Assembly: GCF_004764705.1 (NCBI RefSeq)
Contig: NZ_SHLX01000001.1
Span: 682,001-746,000, forward strand
Reading direction: 5' to 3'
Length of the DNA stretch: 64,000 bases
From: Paenibacillus cymbidii
GTDB lineage: Bacteria; Bacillota; Bacilli; Paenibacillales; NBRC-103111
The translations under genes and the position numbers were made by a program. How positions within the stretch are numbered: the first letter of the stretch is position 1; the number at the start of each line of letters is the position of its first letter. The notes beneath the pieces were generated by a model. It was not told the DNA's origin and did no database searches. It saw nothing but the letters and a program-made list of their open reading frames with translations. This document shows, in pieces, positions 50,538 through 58,650 of this stretch.

Positions 50538-50972
50538 ATGAGAGACAAAATGATGGATAGATGGAGCACCTACGAGCCTTTTTATGTTGTCTTAGGCGAC
50601 AAGAAAATCGCCGATATCGTTATTACCAATCATGCCCGCACTCGTTGGATCGACCGCGTGGAGCACGAAAAAACCGGATTCGAGGACATTTGCACCTTCC
50701 TTTGGAATAAATTGAAAGATCATCAAGTGACGTCATATTACCGCAACGAAGAGGACGTTTATCTTATCGACGACGATTTGGTCATGGTGGCCGAATTCGC
50801 CAAGATGGAAGAAACCGACATTGCCGGCAATCCGCTGCACAAGATGATTGTCGTTACCTTTCTCGGCCGCATGTCCGAAACGATGGAGCTGCGCGATCTG
50901 AAGACGTACTACTCTTGGCTTCGCCACTCGCGCCGCATGACCTTGATCAAAAATAGCCGCAAACGCCGTTAG
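50538..50972 (+). CDS. Conserved protein of unknown function
   Basis: A 144-residue soluble protein. The start at ATG 50538 is chosen by AGGGAGAT upstream; the frame reaches back to 50379 without similarity. The central part HARTRWIDRVEHEKTGFEDI and IWNKLKDH-like stretch FLWNKLKDHQV are followed by EDVYLIDDDLVMVAEF, which reads like a small alpha/beta domain. The tail is strongly basic (SRRMTLIKNSRKRR), which could bind nucleic acid. I do not recognise the family. It lies downstream of ylbG and ends before a weak terminator. Confidence 0.65.
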   Translation: MRDKMMDRWSTYEPFYVVLGDKKIADIVITNHARTRWIDRVEHEKTGFEDICTFLWNKLKDHQVTSYYRNEEDVYLIDDDLVMVAEFAKMEETDIAGNPLHKMIVVTFLGRMSETMELRDLKTYYSWLRHSRRMTLIKNSRKRR

Positions 50973-50999
50973 GCGCCACCGGTTGACGTCTATCCGTGC

Positions 51000-51028
51000 C
51001 AAAGCTCCGCGGACAACGGGGCTTTTTG
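51000..51028 (+). terminator. Terminator candidate
   Basis: CAAAGCTCCG and CGGGGCTTTTTG pair with one mismatch around a seven-base loop, followed by five T. It lies just after the unknown gene. Confidence 0.6.
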
Positions 51029-51127
51029 ACGACGATATGGAACTCCGCAGCCGGCCGCAATGGCCGGTTTCCTTTTCCTGCCGTTTTGCGGTAAAATGCT
51101 AGTAGTGCGTGCGGAAGGAGCCTTTTT

Positions 51128-52039
51128 ATGGCGCTCAGCTTTCACCAGCTCCACATTTTTTTTGCGGTCGTCGAGAAGGGCAGCTTTTCCGGCGCGGCGC
51201 AATCGCTTTATTTGACCCAGCCTGCCGTAACGATGCAAATTCAGTCGCTGGAGGAGCATTTCGGCGTCAAGCTGGTTCAGCGCAGCGCGAAGAAGGTCGA
51301 GCTCACAGAAGCGGGTCGGGCGCTGCTGCCGTTTGCGCGCCGCAGCCTCGATCTGATGCGCGAGACGGACGACGCGATGTCGCGATTCACGCAGCTGCTT
51401 GCCGCACGGCTGCAGCTCGGCGCCAGCCTGACGGTGGGCGAATACATACTGCCGCGGCTGCTCGGCCCGTTCGGCAAAGAGCATCCGCATATTTCCATCA
51501 GCATGAAAGTGATGAACACGTCGCAAATTATGGAAGACATCTTGCAGCACCAGCTTAGTTTCGGCATTGTGGAAGCGCTGGTCGACCATGCCGATATGCA
51601 CGTGGAGGCAGTGCTGAATGACGAGTTGAAACTTGTCTTGCCCAAAGGGCATCCGCTGCTGACCAAAGAAACGATCACGCTCGATGACGCGCTGGAATTT
51701 CCGTTCGTCGTGCGGGAGATGGGCTCGGGTACGAGAAGGGTGATGGAGGAGGCGCTGCTGTCGCACGGCTGCGATCCGCGGGCGATGTCGGTCGTAATGG
51801 ATTTGGGCAGCACGGGCGCTGTCAAATCGGCGGTCGAAGCGAATTTGGGCATTTCGATCCTGTCGCAGTCTTCGGTGCGCCACGAGGAAGCGCTTGGCCT
51901 GCTGCAGACGCGCACGATCGAAGGGGTGCGGTTCGTGCGCAGCTTTTATGCGATTTATTTGAAATCGGCGATGCTGCCGATTCCGGCGCTTACGTTTTTG
52001 AATTTTATTCGCGAACGCGATTTGAGCCAGTGGCTGTAG
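51128..52039 (+). CDS. LysR family transcriptional regulator
   Basis: A 303-residue LysR-type regulator. The N-terminal winged HTH (FHQLHIFFAVVEKGSFSGAA, YLTQPAVTMQIQSLEEHFG and LFQR-like KLVQRSAKKVELTEAG) is typical. The C-terminal half is the periplasmic-binding-protein-like effector domain with FGIVEALV, LVLPKGHPLL and VREMGSGTRRVMEEALL. The last section suggests the CysL/CbbR-like branch, but the effector is unknown. GGAAGGAG precedes ATG 51128. The next gene, a PHP phosphoesterase, follows 28 bases later. Confidence 0.92.
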   Translation: MALSFHQLHIFFAVVEKGSFSGAAQSLYLTQPAVTMQIQSLEEHFGVKLVQRSAKKVELTEAGRALLPFARRSLDLMRETDDAMSRFTQLLAARLQLGASLTVGEYILPRLLGPFGKEHPHISISMKVMNTSQIMEDILQHQLSFGIVEALVDHADMHVEAVLNDELKLVLPKGHPLLTKETITLDDALEFPFVVREMGSGTRRVMEEALLSHGCDPRAMSVVMDLGSTGAVKSAVEANLGISILSQSSVRHEEALGLLQTRTIEGVRFVRSFYAIYLKSAMLPIPALTFLNFIRERDLSQWL

Positions 52040-52067
52040 CGCTTTCGCAAAATGGGAGGGTGAGGGC

Positions 52068-52931
52068 ATGTCGATCCGATTTGCCGATCTGCACACGCAT
52101 ACGACGGCCTCGGACGGATTGGAAACGCCCTCCAGCAACGTGCGCGCCGCTTCGGCCGCGGGGCTTGCCGCCGTGGCGATTACGGATCACGATACCGTAG
52201 CCGGCGTGGAGGAAGCGTTGGCGGAAGGGAAACGGCTCGGCGTCGAGGTCGTGCCCGGCGTCGAAATCAGCACAACGGCCGGAGGACGGGATATTCACGT
52301 GCTGGGGTACTTTGTCGACATCCGGGACGAAACGCTGCTCGGGCATCTTGAGCGGCAGCGCCGGGCGCGCGACGAGCGCAACGAACGGATCGCCGCGAAG
52401 CTGCGCGAATTGGGACTGGCGATCACGATGGAGGAAGTGGAAGCGAGCGTGCCCGAGAAGAAGCCGGACGAAACGATCGGCCGGCCGCACATCGCCGCGC
52501 TGCTCGTGCGCAAAGGCTACGTTGCGTCGATGAAGGAAGCGTTCGACCGGTATTTGGCCGACGGCGCGGCGGCATATGTGGCGCCGGACCGGAACGGTCC
52601 GCTCGACGCCGCCGGCTGGATCCGGCAAGCGGGCGGCGCGGCGGTGCTGGCTCATCCCGGGTTGTACCGCAATGTGGCGCTTGTGACCGAATGGCTCGAT
52701 TCCGGCGCATTTGACGGCGTGGAAGCTTACCATTCCGATCATTCCCCGGAAGAAGAAGCGTTGTTTGCCCGACTTGCGGAGCAACGAGGTTTGCCCGCCA
52801 CGGCGGGCTCGGATTTTCACGGCGCACGGGGCGGCATCGTGTTCCACGGGGCGATCGGCTCGAAGCGCGTTGACGCGGTTGTGCTGGGCAGGCTGCGGCA
52901 AGCATGCAGCGTTCGCGCGCAGCGGCAGTAA
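52068..52931 (+). CDS. PHP-domain phosphoesterase (RNase AM-like)
   Basis: A 287-residue PHP-family metallo-phosphatase. Four PHP motifs are present: DLHTHTTASDG near 7, AITDHDTVAGVEEA near 37, PGVEISTT near 63 and GSDFHG near 250, with AHPGLY near 185 adding the fourth metal ligand. The order matches the YciV/RnaAM subfamily, which acts as a 5'-3' exonuclease on RNA and on 3',5'-bisphosphonucleotides. The RNA or nucleotide substrate is inferred from the subfamily. GGGAGG precedes ATG 52068. galU follows. Confidence 0.88.
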   Translation: MSIRFADLHTHTTASDGLETPSSNVRAASAAGLAAVAITDHDTVAGVEEALAEGKRLGVEVVPGVEISTTAGGRDIHVLGYFVDIRDETLLGHLERQRRARDERNERIAAKLRELGLAITMEEVEASVPEKKPDETIGRPHIAALLVRKGYVASMKEAFDRYLADGAAAYVAPDRNGPLDAAGWIRQAGGAAVLAHPGLYRNVALVTEWLDSGAFDGVEAYHSDHSPEEEALFARLAEQRGLPATAGSDFHGARGGIVFHGAIGSKRVDAVVLGRLRQACSVRAQRQ

Positions 52932-52983
52932 AAGCCCGGTTAAAGGGAGTAAATACGAACCTTAGTCGATTGGAGTTGTCTGA

Positions 52984-53856
52984 ATGGCTATTCGCAAAGC
53001 GATCATTCCCGCCGCGGGTCTCGGCACCCGGTTCCTGCCCGCCACCAAGGCGCAGCCGAAGGAGATGCTGCCGATCGTCGACAAGCCGGCGATCCAGTAT
53101 ATTGTCGAGGAAGCCATCGCTTCCGGCATCGAGGACGTCATTATCGTCACCGGACGCAATAAACGGGCGATCGAGGATCATTTCGACAAATCGGCGGAGC
53201 TGGAGCGTATGCTCGAAGAGAAAGGCAACCGCGAGCTGCTCGGCCTCGTCCAGAACGTCTCCAATCTCGTCGACGTCCATTACATTCGCCAGAAGGAGCC
53301 GCTCGGGCTCGGCCATGCGGTGTATTGCGCGCGCAAGTTTATCGGCAATGAGCCGTTTGCGGTTCTCCTCGGCGACGATATCATCGATTCCGATCCGCCG
53401 TGCCTGAAGCAAATGATGGATTTGTACGAAGAGCACGGCACGTCGGTGATCGGCGCGATGGAAGTGCCTTGGGAGGATGTCAACAAGTACGGCATTATTT
53501 CGCCTTCGCACGGAACGAAGCTCGTTTCCTATATCGAAGATTTGGTGGAGAAGCCGGAAATCGGGCAGGCGCCGTCCAATTTGGCGGTTATTGGCCGGTA
53601 TGTGCTGGAGCCGGACATCTTCGATATTCTGGAAGCGGCGACACCCGGACGCGGCGGCGAAATCCAGCTGACCGACGCGCTTCGCGTGCTGAATGCGCGC
53701 AAGTCGATGGTGGCGTACCTGCAGCAGGGCAAACGCTACGACACGGGCGATAAGTTCGGCTATATCGAAGCGACGATCGAGTTTGCGCTCAAGCGCGAGG
53801 AGCTCGGGGCGGAGCTGAAGGAATATTTGCTCGAGGTTGTAAAACGATGGAAGTAA
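52984..53856 (+). CDS. galU: UTP-glucose-1-phosphate uridylyltransferase
   Basis: Makes UDP-glucose for wall glycans, teichoic acids and glycolipids. The 290-residue protein shows the GalU/GtaB pattern: AIIPAAGLGTRFLPATKAQPK at the start in two parts, MLPIVDKPAIQYIVEEA, EPLGLGHAVYCAR, VLLGDDIID with the metal-binding Asp pair, and LVEKPE. The C-terminal KRYDTGDKFGYIEA holds the sugar-binding residues. GGAG lies upstream of ATG 52984. It is followed by a strong bidirectional terminator. It fits well with the FtsW, PBP and sugar nucleotidyltransferase genes as envelope functions. Confidence 0.95.
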   Translation: MAIRKAIIPAAGLGTRFLPATKAQPKEMLPIVDKPAIQYIVEEAIASGIEDVIIVTGRNKRAIEDHFDKSAELERMLEEKGNRELLGLVQNVSNLVDVHYIRQKEPLGLGHAVYCARKFIGNEPFAVLLGDDIIDSDPPCLKQMMDLYEEHGTSVIGAMEVPWEDVNKYGIISPSHGTKLVSYIEDLVEKPEIGQAPSNLAVIGRYVLEPDIFDILEAATPGRGGEIQLTDALRVLNARKSMVAYLQQGKRYDTGDKFGYIEATIEFALKREELGAELKEYLLEVVKRWK

Positions 53857-53870
53857 ACGGAAACTCTCCA

Positions 53871-53908
53871 AAAAAACGTCGCTCCGCAACGGAGCGACGT
53901 TTTTTTTC
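53871..53908. terminator. Bidirectional terminator
   Basis: AAAAAACGTCGCTCC and GGAGCGACGTTTTTT form a 15-base stem around a five-base loop, with A and T tracts on both sides. It serves galU and the convergent tatA. Confidence 0.9.
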
Positions 53909-53928
53909 CAACGATCCACAATCAGAAG

Positions 53929-54141
53929 CTACGCCTTCGGCTGTTCTTCCGCCGCAACCGGCAGCGGTTTGGTCTTCTCCGGCTCGGCGTCATCGTCGGC
54001 CAAACCGCGGGTGCCTTTCTTGAACTCCGTCACGGTTCTGCCCAGCGCCCGTCCCAGCTCGGGGAGCTTGCGCGGTCCGAACAGGAGCAGGGCGGCGATA
54101 ATCACCAGCATGATGTGACCCGGCGTAAACAGATCGCCCAT
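53929..54141 (-). CDS. tatA: Sec-independent translocase protein TatA
   Basis: The pore-forming TatA component of twin-arginine export. The 70-residue protein has the short N-terminal transmembrane helix ([15 protein letters not shown]), the conserved FGP hinge ([14 protein letters not shown]), and an amphipathic helix ([17 protein letters not shown]), followed by a charged, unstructured tail. The start at ATG 54141 is chosen because GAGGTG lies upstream; GTG 54150 is possible. tatC is not next to it in this window, so it may pair with a tatC elsewhere. Confidence 0.92.
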   Translation of the reverse strand: MGDLFTPGHIMLVIIAALLLFGPRKLPELGRALGRTVTEFKKGTRGLADDDAEPEKTKPLPVAAEEQPKA

Positions 54142-54233
54142 ACGTTCCACCTCGATTCCGACAATGCCATGTTACTTGTAGTATACACCCTGCAGCCGGA
54201 AAAAGCATGCAAACGTTTGGTGTCGGCTTCACG

Positions 54234-56000
54234 TCAACGGGACGCCGTTTCCTGCTTCAGCGTTTTGATCTGCTGCTCGTCGGGGGTGACGAACAGCGTT
54301 TTCTGGTTGTCGTAGATGACGTAACCCGGTTTGGCCCCGTTCGGCTTGCGCACATGCCGGATCAGCGTGTAATCGACCGGTACGTTGGCCGACATTTTCG
54401 CCTGGCTGAAATAAGCCGCCAGCTGCGCCGCTTCATGCAGCGTCGGCTCCCCGAACGACTGGCTGCGGATCACGACATGCGAGCCGGGAATGTCCTTCGT
54501 GTGCAGCCACGTATCGTTCGCTTCGGCCATCCGGTTGGTTACATACTCGTTCTGCGTATTGTTTTTGCCGACATAGATCGCGACGCCTTCGCTCGAAGTG
54601 AAACGGGTGACGCTGATTTTGGCCGCTTTTTGCTTCTTGGCGTCCTTCTTGCCGGCGCGCCTGCGCACATAGCCTTGCTCCGCCAGCTCGGCGCGGATTT
54701 CTTCGATGTCGGCCAGGCCGGCGTTATCGAGCTGCTGCAGCACCGTGTCCAGGTAGCGAATTTCCTCGTGCGTTTCGCTCAATTGCTGCGCGGCGGCGGT
54801 CAGGCTCGTTTTGCTCTTGTTGTAGCGGCGAAAATATTTTTGCGCGTTTTCGGAAGGAGTCAGCAGCGGGTCGAGCGGAATCGCCAGCGTCGCCTGATCC
54901 TCGTCGTAGTAGTTGACGACGACCGCTTCCTTGTCTCCTTTTTTCAACGTATGCAGCGAAGCGGTCAACAGCTCGCCGCGAATGCGGTATTTGTCCGCGT
55001 CCTTCGCTTCCTCCAGCGTTTCTTCCAGCTTGCCCAGCTTTTTGACGTTTTTGCTTCTTTCGTTTTGCAGGAAACGGTGCAAATCGGCTGTTCGCTGCTT
55101 CACCGTATCGCGCAGCGCCTTGTCGCCGTAATAGCTTTCGAGGCATGCGCTGACAGAGGCGAACGGCTGCTCGTCGCCTGCCGCGTGCGTCAGCCGCACG
55201 ACCGAAAACACCGTTTTGCCGTTGTCCGTCGCGACGATGGCCGGCGAATAGTCGTGCTGGCGCATGTCGGCCATTACACCGTCGAACGCGGACCACAGCG
55301 CCTCCGGTGCGATTGCGTCCGAGGCGCCTGCGGTTTGATCGCGGGCGGCGCGATAGGCGATTTCCGTCGCGACGAGCGGGCTGATGCCGTTGTAATGCGC
55401 CACCAGCCACTGGGTCGCCGATTTGTCGTCGCGTGCGCCTGCGCCGTCCGCCGCAACGAGGAACGAAGCGCGATCGGCCGCAAGCGGCGACGCTTTGCCT
55501 TGATCCGGCGGGGCGACATAGGCGCTGCCGGGCATGACGATGCGGTAGCTGCTGATCGCAGGCGTGACGTGGTGAATGCCGTCGACGATCGTGCCGGTCG
55601 CCGGATCGACGATAATGATGTTGCTGTGCCGGCCCATCAGTTCGACGACAATTGTTTTCACGCTCAGATCGCCCAGCTCGTCGCGCTGCCTCGCCTGCAG
55701 CCGAATAATGCGCTCGCTGTCGACCTGCTCGACCGATTCGAGGATCGCCCCTTCGAAATGTTTGCGCAGCAGCATGCAGAACATCGGCGCTTCCTGCGGG
55801 TTCGGGTAAGAGCTTTCGGTAAGATGAAGGCGCGGATACGTAGGGCTGGCCGAAATGAGCAGCCGCCAATTGGTTCCTTGCGCGCGAATGTTCAGCACGA
55901 TATCGTTTTCTGTCGGTTGGTGAATTTTGCCGATTCGTCCGCCGGCGCAGCATGCCAGCTCGTGCACAAGCGCGCGGACGACGAGTCCGTCCAATGCCAT
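54234..56000 (-). CDS. rqcH: NFACT protein RqcH (Rqc2 homologue)
   Basis: A 588-residue NFACT protein that adds alanine tails to stalled nascent chains on 50S subunits. The N-terminal NFACT-N domain shows CMLLRKHFEGAILE and MGRHSNIIIVDPATG; NFACT-R near the C-terminus shows VGKNNTQNEYVTNRMAE, DTWLHTKDIPGSHVVIRS and VRKPNGAKPGYVIYD. In Bacillus RqcH the activity depends on Asp97-Arg98; here the matching pair is Glu96-Arg97 (VDSERIIRL), a conservative exchange. Coiled coils lie at about 280-430. It is divergent from the ECF sigma gene. The calcium ATPase follows beyond it, as yloA and yloB do in Bacillus. Confidence 0.94.
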   Translation of the reverse strand: MALDGLVVRALVHELACCAGGRIGKIHQPTENDIVLNIRAQGTNWRLLISASPTYPRLHLTESSYPNPQEAPMFCMLLRKHFEGAILESVEQVDSERIIRLQARQRDELGDLSVKTIVVELMGRHSNIIIVDPATGTIVDGIHHVTPAISSYRIVMPGSAYVAPPDQGKASPLAADRASFLVAADGAGARDDKSATQWLVAHYNGISPLVATEIAYRAARDQTAGASDAIAPEALWSAFDGVMADMRQHDYSPAIVATDNGKTVFSVVRLTHAAGDEQPFASVSACLESYYGDKALRDTVKQRTADLHRFLQNERSKNVKKLGKLEETLEEAKDADKYRIRGELLTASLHTLKKGDKEAVVVNYYDEDQATLAIPLDPLLTPSENAQKYFRRYNKSKTSLTAAAQQLSETHEEIRYLDTVLQQLDNAGLADIEEIRAELAEQGYVRRRAGKKDAKKQKAAKISVTRFTSSEGVAIYVGKNNTQNEYVTNRMAEANDTWLHTKDIPGSHVVIRSQSFGEPTLHEAAQLAAYFSQAKMSANVPVDYTLIRHVRKPNGAKPGYVIYDNQKTLFVTPDEQQIKTLKQETASR

Positions 56001-56110
56001 AGGTCGTATTCACTCCTGTCCAAGATTCCTCTATCATGCCATAAATGGCGGCAAAATTTAAGGGGCAGCTCGAATCGCAACGATTTTTTCCCGAAATGAT
56101 GCAAAACGAT

Positions 56111-56136
56111 ACAACTTTTTGCGGCGATGCAACGTC
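56111..56136 (+). promoter_or_regulatory. ECF-type promoter upstream of the sigma factor gene
   Basis: ACAAC (56111-56115) and CGTC (56133-56136) are separated by 17 bases. This fits the Bacillus ECF pattern of an AAC-ending -35 and a CGTC -10. It lies directly ahead of the ECF sigma gene, which suggests autoregulation. Confidence 0.6.
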
Positions 56137-56158
56137 TAAATGGGGGAGAGGTGAAATT

Positions 56159-56716
56159 ATGGCCATCGACGTGGATTATAATTATTTGAAGACGATGACG
56201 AGCAGCAGCGATCACAAGGCGATCGTCGTGGACCTGATGACGACCTATGGGGAAGACGTGTGGAATTACGCCTTCAGCATCGTGCGCAAGCGCGAGCAGG
56301 CCGACGATATAACGCAGGAAGTGTTTCTCAAAGTATTCCGCAACTTGTTTACATTCCGCAGCGAAGCGTCTGTGAAAACGTGGCTGCTTACGATAACGCG
56401 CAATGCGGCGTTCGATTATCGCAGGTCGGCGTTTTTGCGGCGGGTGACGCTCGTCGATACGATTCGGACCAGCGCACGAACGGCGTCCGCCGAGCAGGAA
56501 ACGATGGATAAGCTGACCATCGACGACATTTGGGAGCAAGTGCTGCAGTTGCCGGCGAAATACCGGGAAGTGCTGATTTTGTTCGGTCATCATCAATTGT
56601 CGATGAAGGAGATGGCGGATGTGCTCGGCATTCGCGAAGGAACGGTGCGGTCGCGGCTGCACCATGCGCGAATGAAAATGTTAAAACAGCAGGAGCGTGA
56701 ACGTCTTGAGCCTTGA
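56159..56716 (+). CDS. ECF-family RNA polymerase sigma factor
   Basis: A 185-residue extracytoplasmic-function sigma factor. Region 2 (about 25-90) has YGEDVWNYAFSIVRKREQAD and DITQEVFLKVFRNLFTFR; the linker SEASVKTWLLTITRNAAFDY follows. Region 4 (about 125-180) has LQLPAKYREVLILFGHHQLS, the HTH EMADVLGIREGTVRSRLHHARMK in two parts. The start at ATG 56159 is chosen by GAGAGGTGAAATT upstream; the frame continues to 56045. A membrane protein gene follows with a 20-base overlap. An ECF promoter-like sequence lies upstream, so the gene may control itself. Confidence 0.92.
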   Translation: MAIDVDYNYLKTMTSSSDHKAIVVDLMTTYGEDVWNYAFSIVRKREQADDITQEVFLKVFRNLFTFRSEASVKTWLLTITRNAAFDYRRSAFLRRVTLVDTIRTSARTASAEQETMDKLTIDDIWEQVLQLPAKYREVLILFGHHQLSMKEMADVLGIREGTVRSRLHHARMKMLKQQERERLEP

Positions 56717-57989
56717 CGACAGCAGGTCGGAAGACCAATCGTTGCGGGAAGAGCTGGCGAAGCCGCCGTTTGCCGAAAAGTCGGTCGACGCCGAGCTGAA
56801 ACGGCGGATCGGCGAAGCGATCGATCGTCGTCGTTCGCTGCCGAGACGCCGGCTGCCGCTGATCGGGTCTGCAGCGCTTGTCCTCATTGGCTTGCTCGTT
56901 ATCGCACCGCGACTTAAGCAAGAAACGGTCAAGGTTCCGTTCGAGCAGGCGGCCGCAACGGAGCAACCGCTTGCCGCGCCAAGCGCAGCCGCCGTCTTCG
57001 AGCCGTTGCCGGCGCTGCCGGTCCGTTCGGTGCTGCTGCTCGGTCTGCGCACCGACCATACGGAGAAGGACAGCCGGCGCACGCTGGGTCAAACGGAATC
57101 CAGCACCTACCGCACGCTGCTGATCGCCGAACGCGGCGGCAAGCTGCTGACGGCGGCCGAAGGCGGAGGCATTCTGATGCCTTACGGCCAGCAGTTTTGG
57201 CGCATCGGCACGAAAACGAAAGAAACGAGCACCGACGTGCTTCACGCGTTAACGGCCGCGCCGGTGCGCGGGCAGGCGGAAGCGGCGGCGGATTGGCCGG
57301 CGGACGACCCGAACGAAGAAGTGAAGCACGAGGAGAAGCTGCTGTACGTCGGCAACAAGTACGTTTCGGTAGGGGAAAGCGATCAGGTGAAGCGGGGCAA
57401 CACGACGTCCCGGACGGACACGGTGTGGACGAAGGAAATTCGCCAGCTGAACGCGGCGCGCTCCGCGGCAGCGGACGAGCCTCATGTGTCGCTGCGCGAT
57501 ATTTTTGGCGATTCGGCTGCGTCGGCGCTTGCCGTTATGGAGGGTTCGAGCGTGCTGACCGAGCTCGGCATGGAGACGGAAGTGAACGGCGACCACTGGG
57601 CGGTTGCCCGCAAGCGCGGCTCCTGGGAGCCGCAAGTAGCGGTAACCCAGCGCGCCGCCAGCAGCCGCGTATCTTCCTACGTGCTGGCCGATGTGAACTT
57701 GAAGCTGCCTTATTCCGTCGTTTCGTACGACGAGATGGACGTCGATTGGAAAGATGTGAAGGCAGCCCGCCCGGCGGCGGTGGATGCCATGACGTCTCCG
57801 GACCGCGACATGATCGCAATCGTGACGTCGGAGTATATTTTCGTCCATCCGTTTACGGACAACGGGGTTGCCACCGATATGTCGCTGCGCATCGATCTGA
57901 ATCCGGGCGAAACGATGATTATGGCGCAATGGGCGACGGCCAAATATGCCGAGGATTGGATTGCCCAGGCAAGAGCAAATTTGCGTTAA
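56697..57989 (+). CDS. Membrane protein, probable anti-sigma factor partner
   Basis: A 430-residue protein translated from GTG 56697 or TTG 56706, with AGGAG upstream; it overlaps the end of the sigma gene, so the two are coupled. A helical N-terminus (about 15-45, LREELAKPPFAEKSVDAELK) precedes one transmembrane helix (LPLIGSAALVLIGLLVIAP near 53-72). The extracytoplasmic part is beta-rich and acidic, with no known domain. The order sigma factor then membrane protein, with an N-terminal cytosolic segment, fits an anti-sigma factor, but I see no zinc-binding HXXXCXXC motif. The identity is therefore an inference from position. Confidence 0.6.
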   Translation: MNVLSLDDSRSEDQSLREELAKPPFAEKSVDAELKRRIGEAIDRRRSLPRRRLPLIGSAALVLIGLLVIAPRLKQETVKVPFEQAAATEQPLAAPSAAAVFEPLPALPVRSVLLLGLRTDHTEKDSRRTLGQTESSTYRTLLIAERGGKLLTAAEGGGILMPYGQQFWRIGTKTKETSTDVLHALTAAPVRGQAEAAADWPADDPNEEVKHEEKLLYVGNKYVSVGESDQVKRGNTTSRTDTVWTKEIRQLNAARSAAADEPHVSLRDIFGDSAASALAVMEGSSVLTELGMETEVNGDHWAVARKRGSWEPQVAVTQRAASSRVSSYVLADVNLKLPYSVVSYDEMDVDWKDVKAARPAAVDAMTSPDRDMIAIVTSEYIFVHPFTDNGVATDMSLRIDLNPGETMIMAQWATAKYAEDWIAQARANLR

Positions 57990-58103
57990 GACGTATGTTT
58001 GATGGCAGCTTCGATGACGAGCCGATCGCGAGAAAGGCACCGATGATCCCCGCAACAGACCGGCCCCACTCCGTGGGGTTATTTGCACTGCCCGGGATGA
58101 GGG

Positions 58104-58479
58104 CTACCGCAGCATTTTGACCAGAAACAGGTTCAGATCGTCGTCTGCCACGACTTGCTCGCCATATCGCACGTAGGCGTCGTTCCAGTAAATGCCGTTG
58201 CCGTCGGGGATATAACCGCGCTTGCCGTACAACACTTGCGCGGCCCCGTAATCGCTGAACAGACCGACGCCGAGTCCGGCAATCGGCGAGCGTTCGCCAA
58301 TCGTCGCTTCCGCCCGGTCCATCAGCATGCTGCCGGAGGTATTGCTCCGCCGGCTTCTCCCAGCCCTGCTGGCGGAATGCGGCGGATATCGTTTCGGCAT
58401 CCGTTTCCCGCCACTGGCGAACGGCGATATTGCTGCTGTTGTTGTCGTACACATCAAATCCCTCCGCTTGTATTTTCAT
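58104..58479 (-). pseudogene. GNAT acetyltransferase gene broken by an internal deletion
   Basis: On the minus strand, the N-terminal part reads MKIQAEGFDVYDNN to GWEKPAEQYLR from 58479. Then, after a frame change near 58332-58340, the C-terminal part continues with GSMLMDRAEATIGERSP, AGLGVGLFSDYGAAQVLYGK and RGYIPDG to 58104. Related complete GNAT proteins have about 55-60 more residues between these, including the acetyl-CoA loop of motif A (R-R-x-G-x-G). Only its final GS remains. The lost length is not a multiple of three, so the protein cannot be restored. The gene is convergent with the sigma/anti-sigma pair. Confidence 0.8.
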
Positions 58480-58650
58480 TCCTTAATGATAAAGCGAAAC
58501 CGGAATCATCGCCAGGGAAAAAACGACTTCAACCGGAGTCGGGTGCTATTTTTCGGCTTGTCTGCATACATTGGCGACAGGGCAGTCTGTCCGGCGGTTT
58601 CGCCGTCCGGCCGGAATGCAGAAAGCGACCGTTCGGGAGGGAAACGGAAC

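Noticed and set aside
54234..56000. Loss of function in RqcH because the Asp-Arg pair is Glu-Arg
   Set aside because: The exchange is conservative and all other NFACT motifs are present, so I treat the gene as intact.
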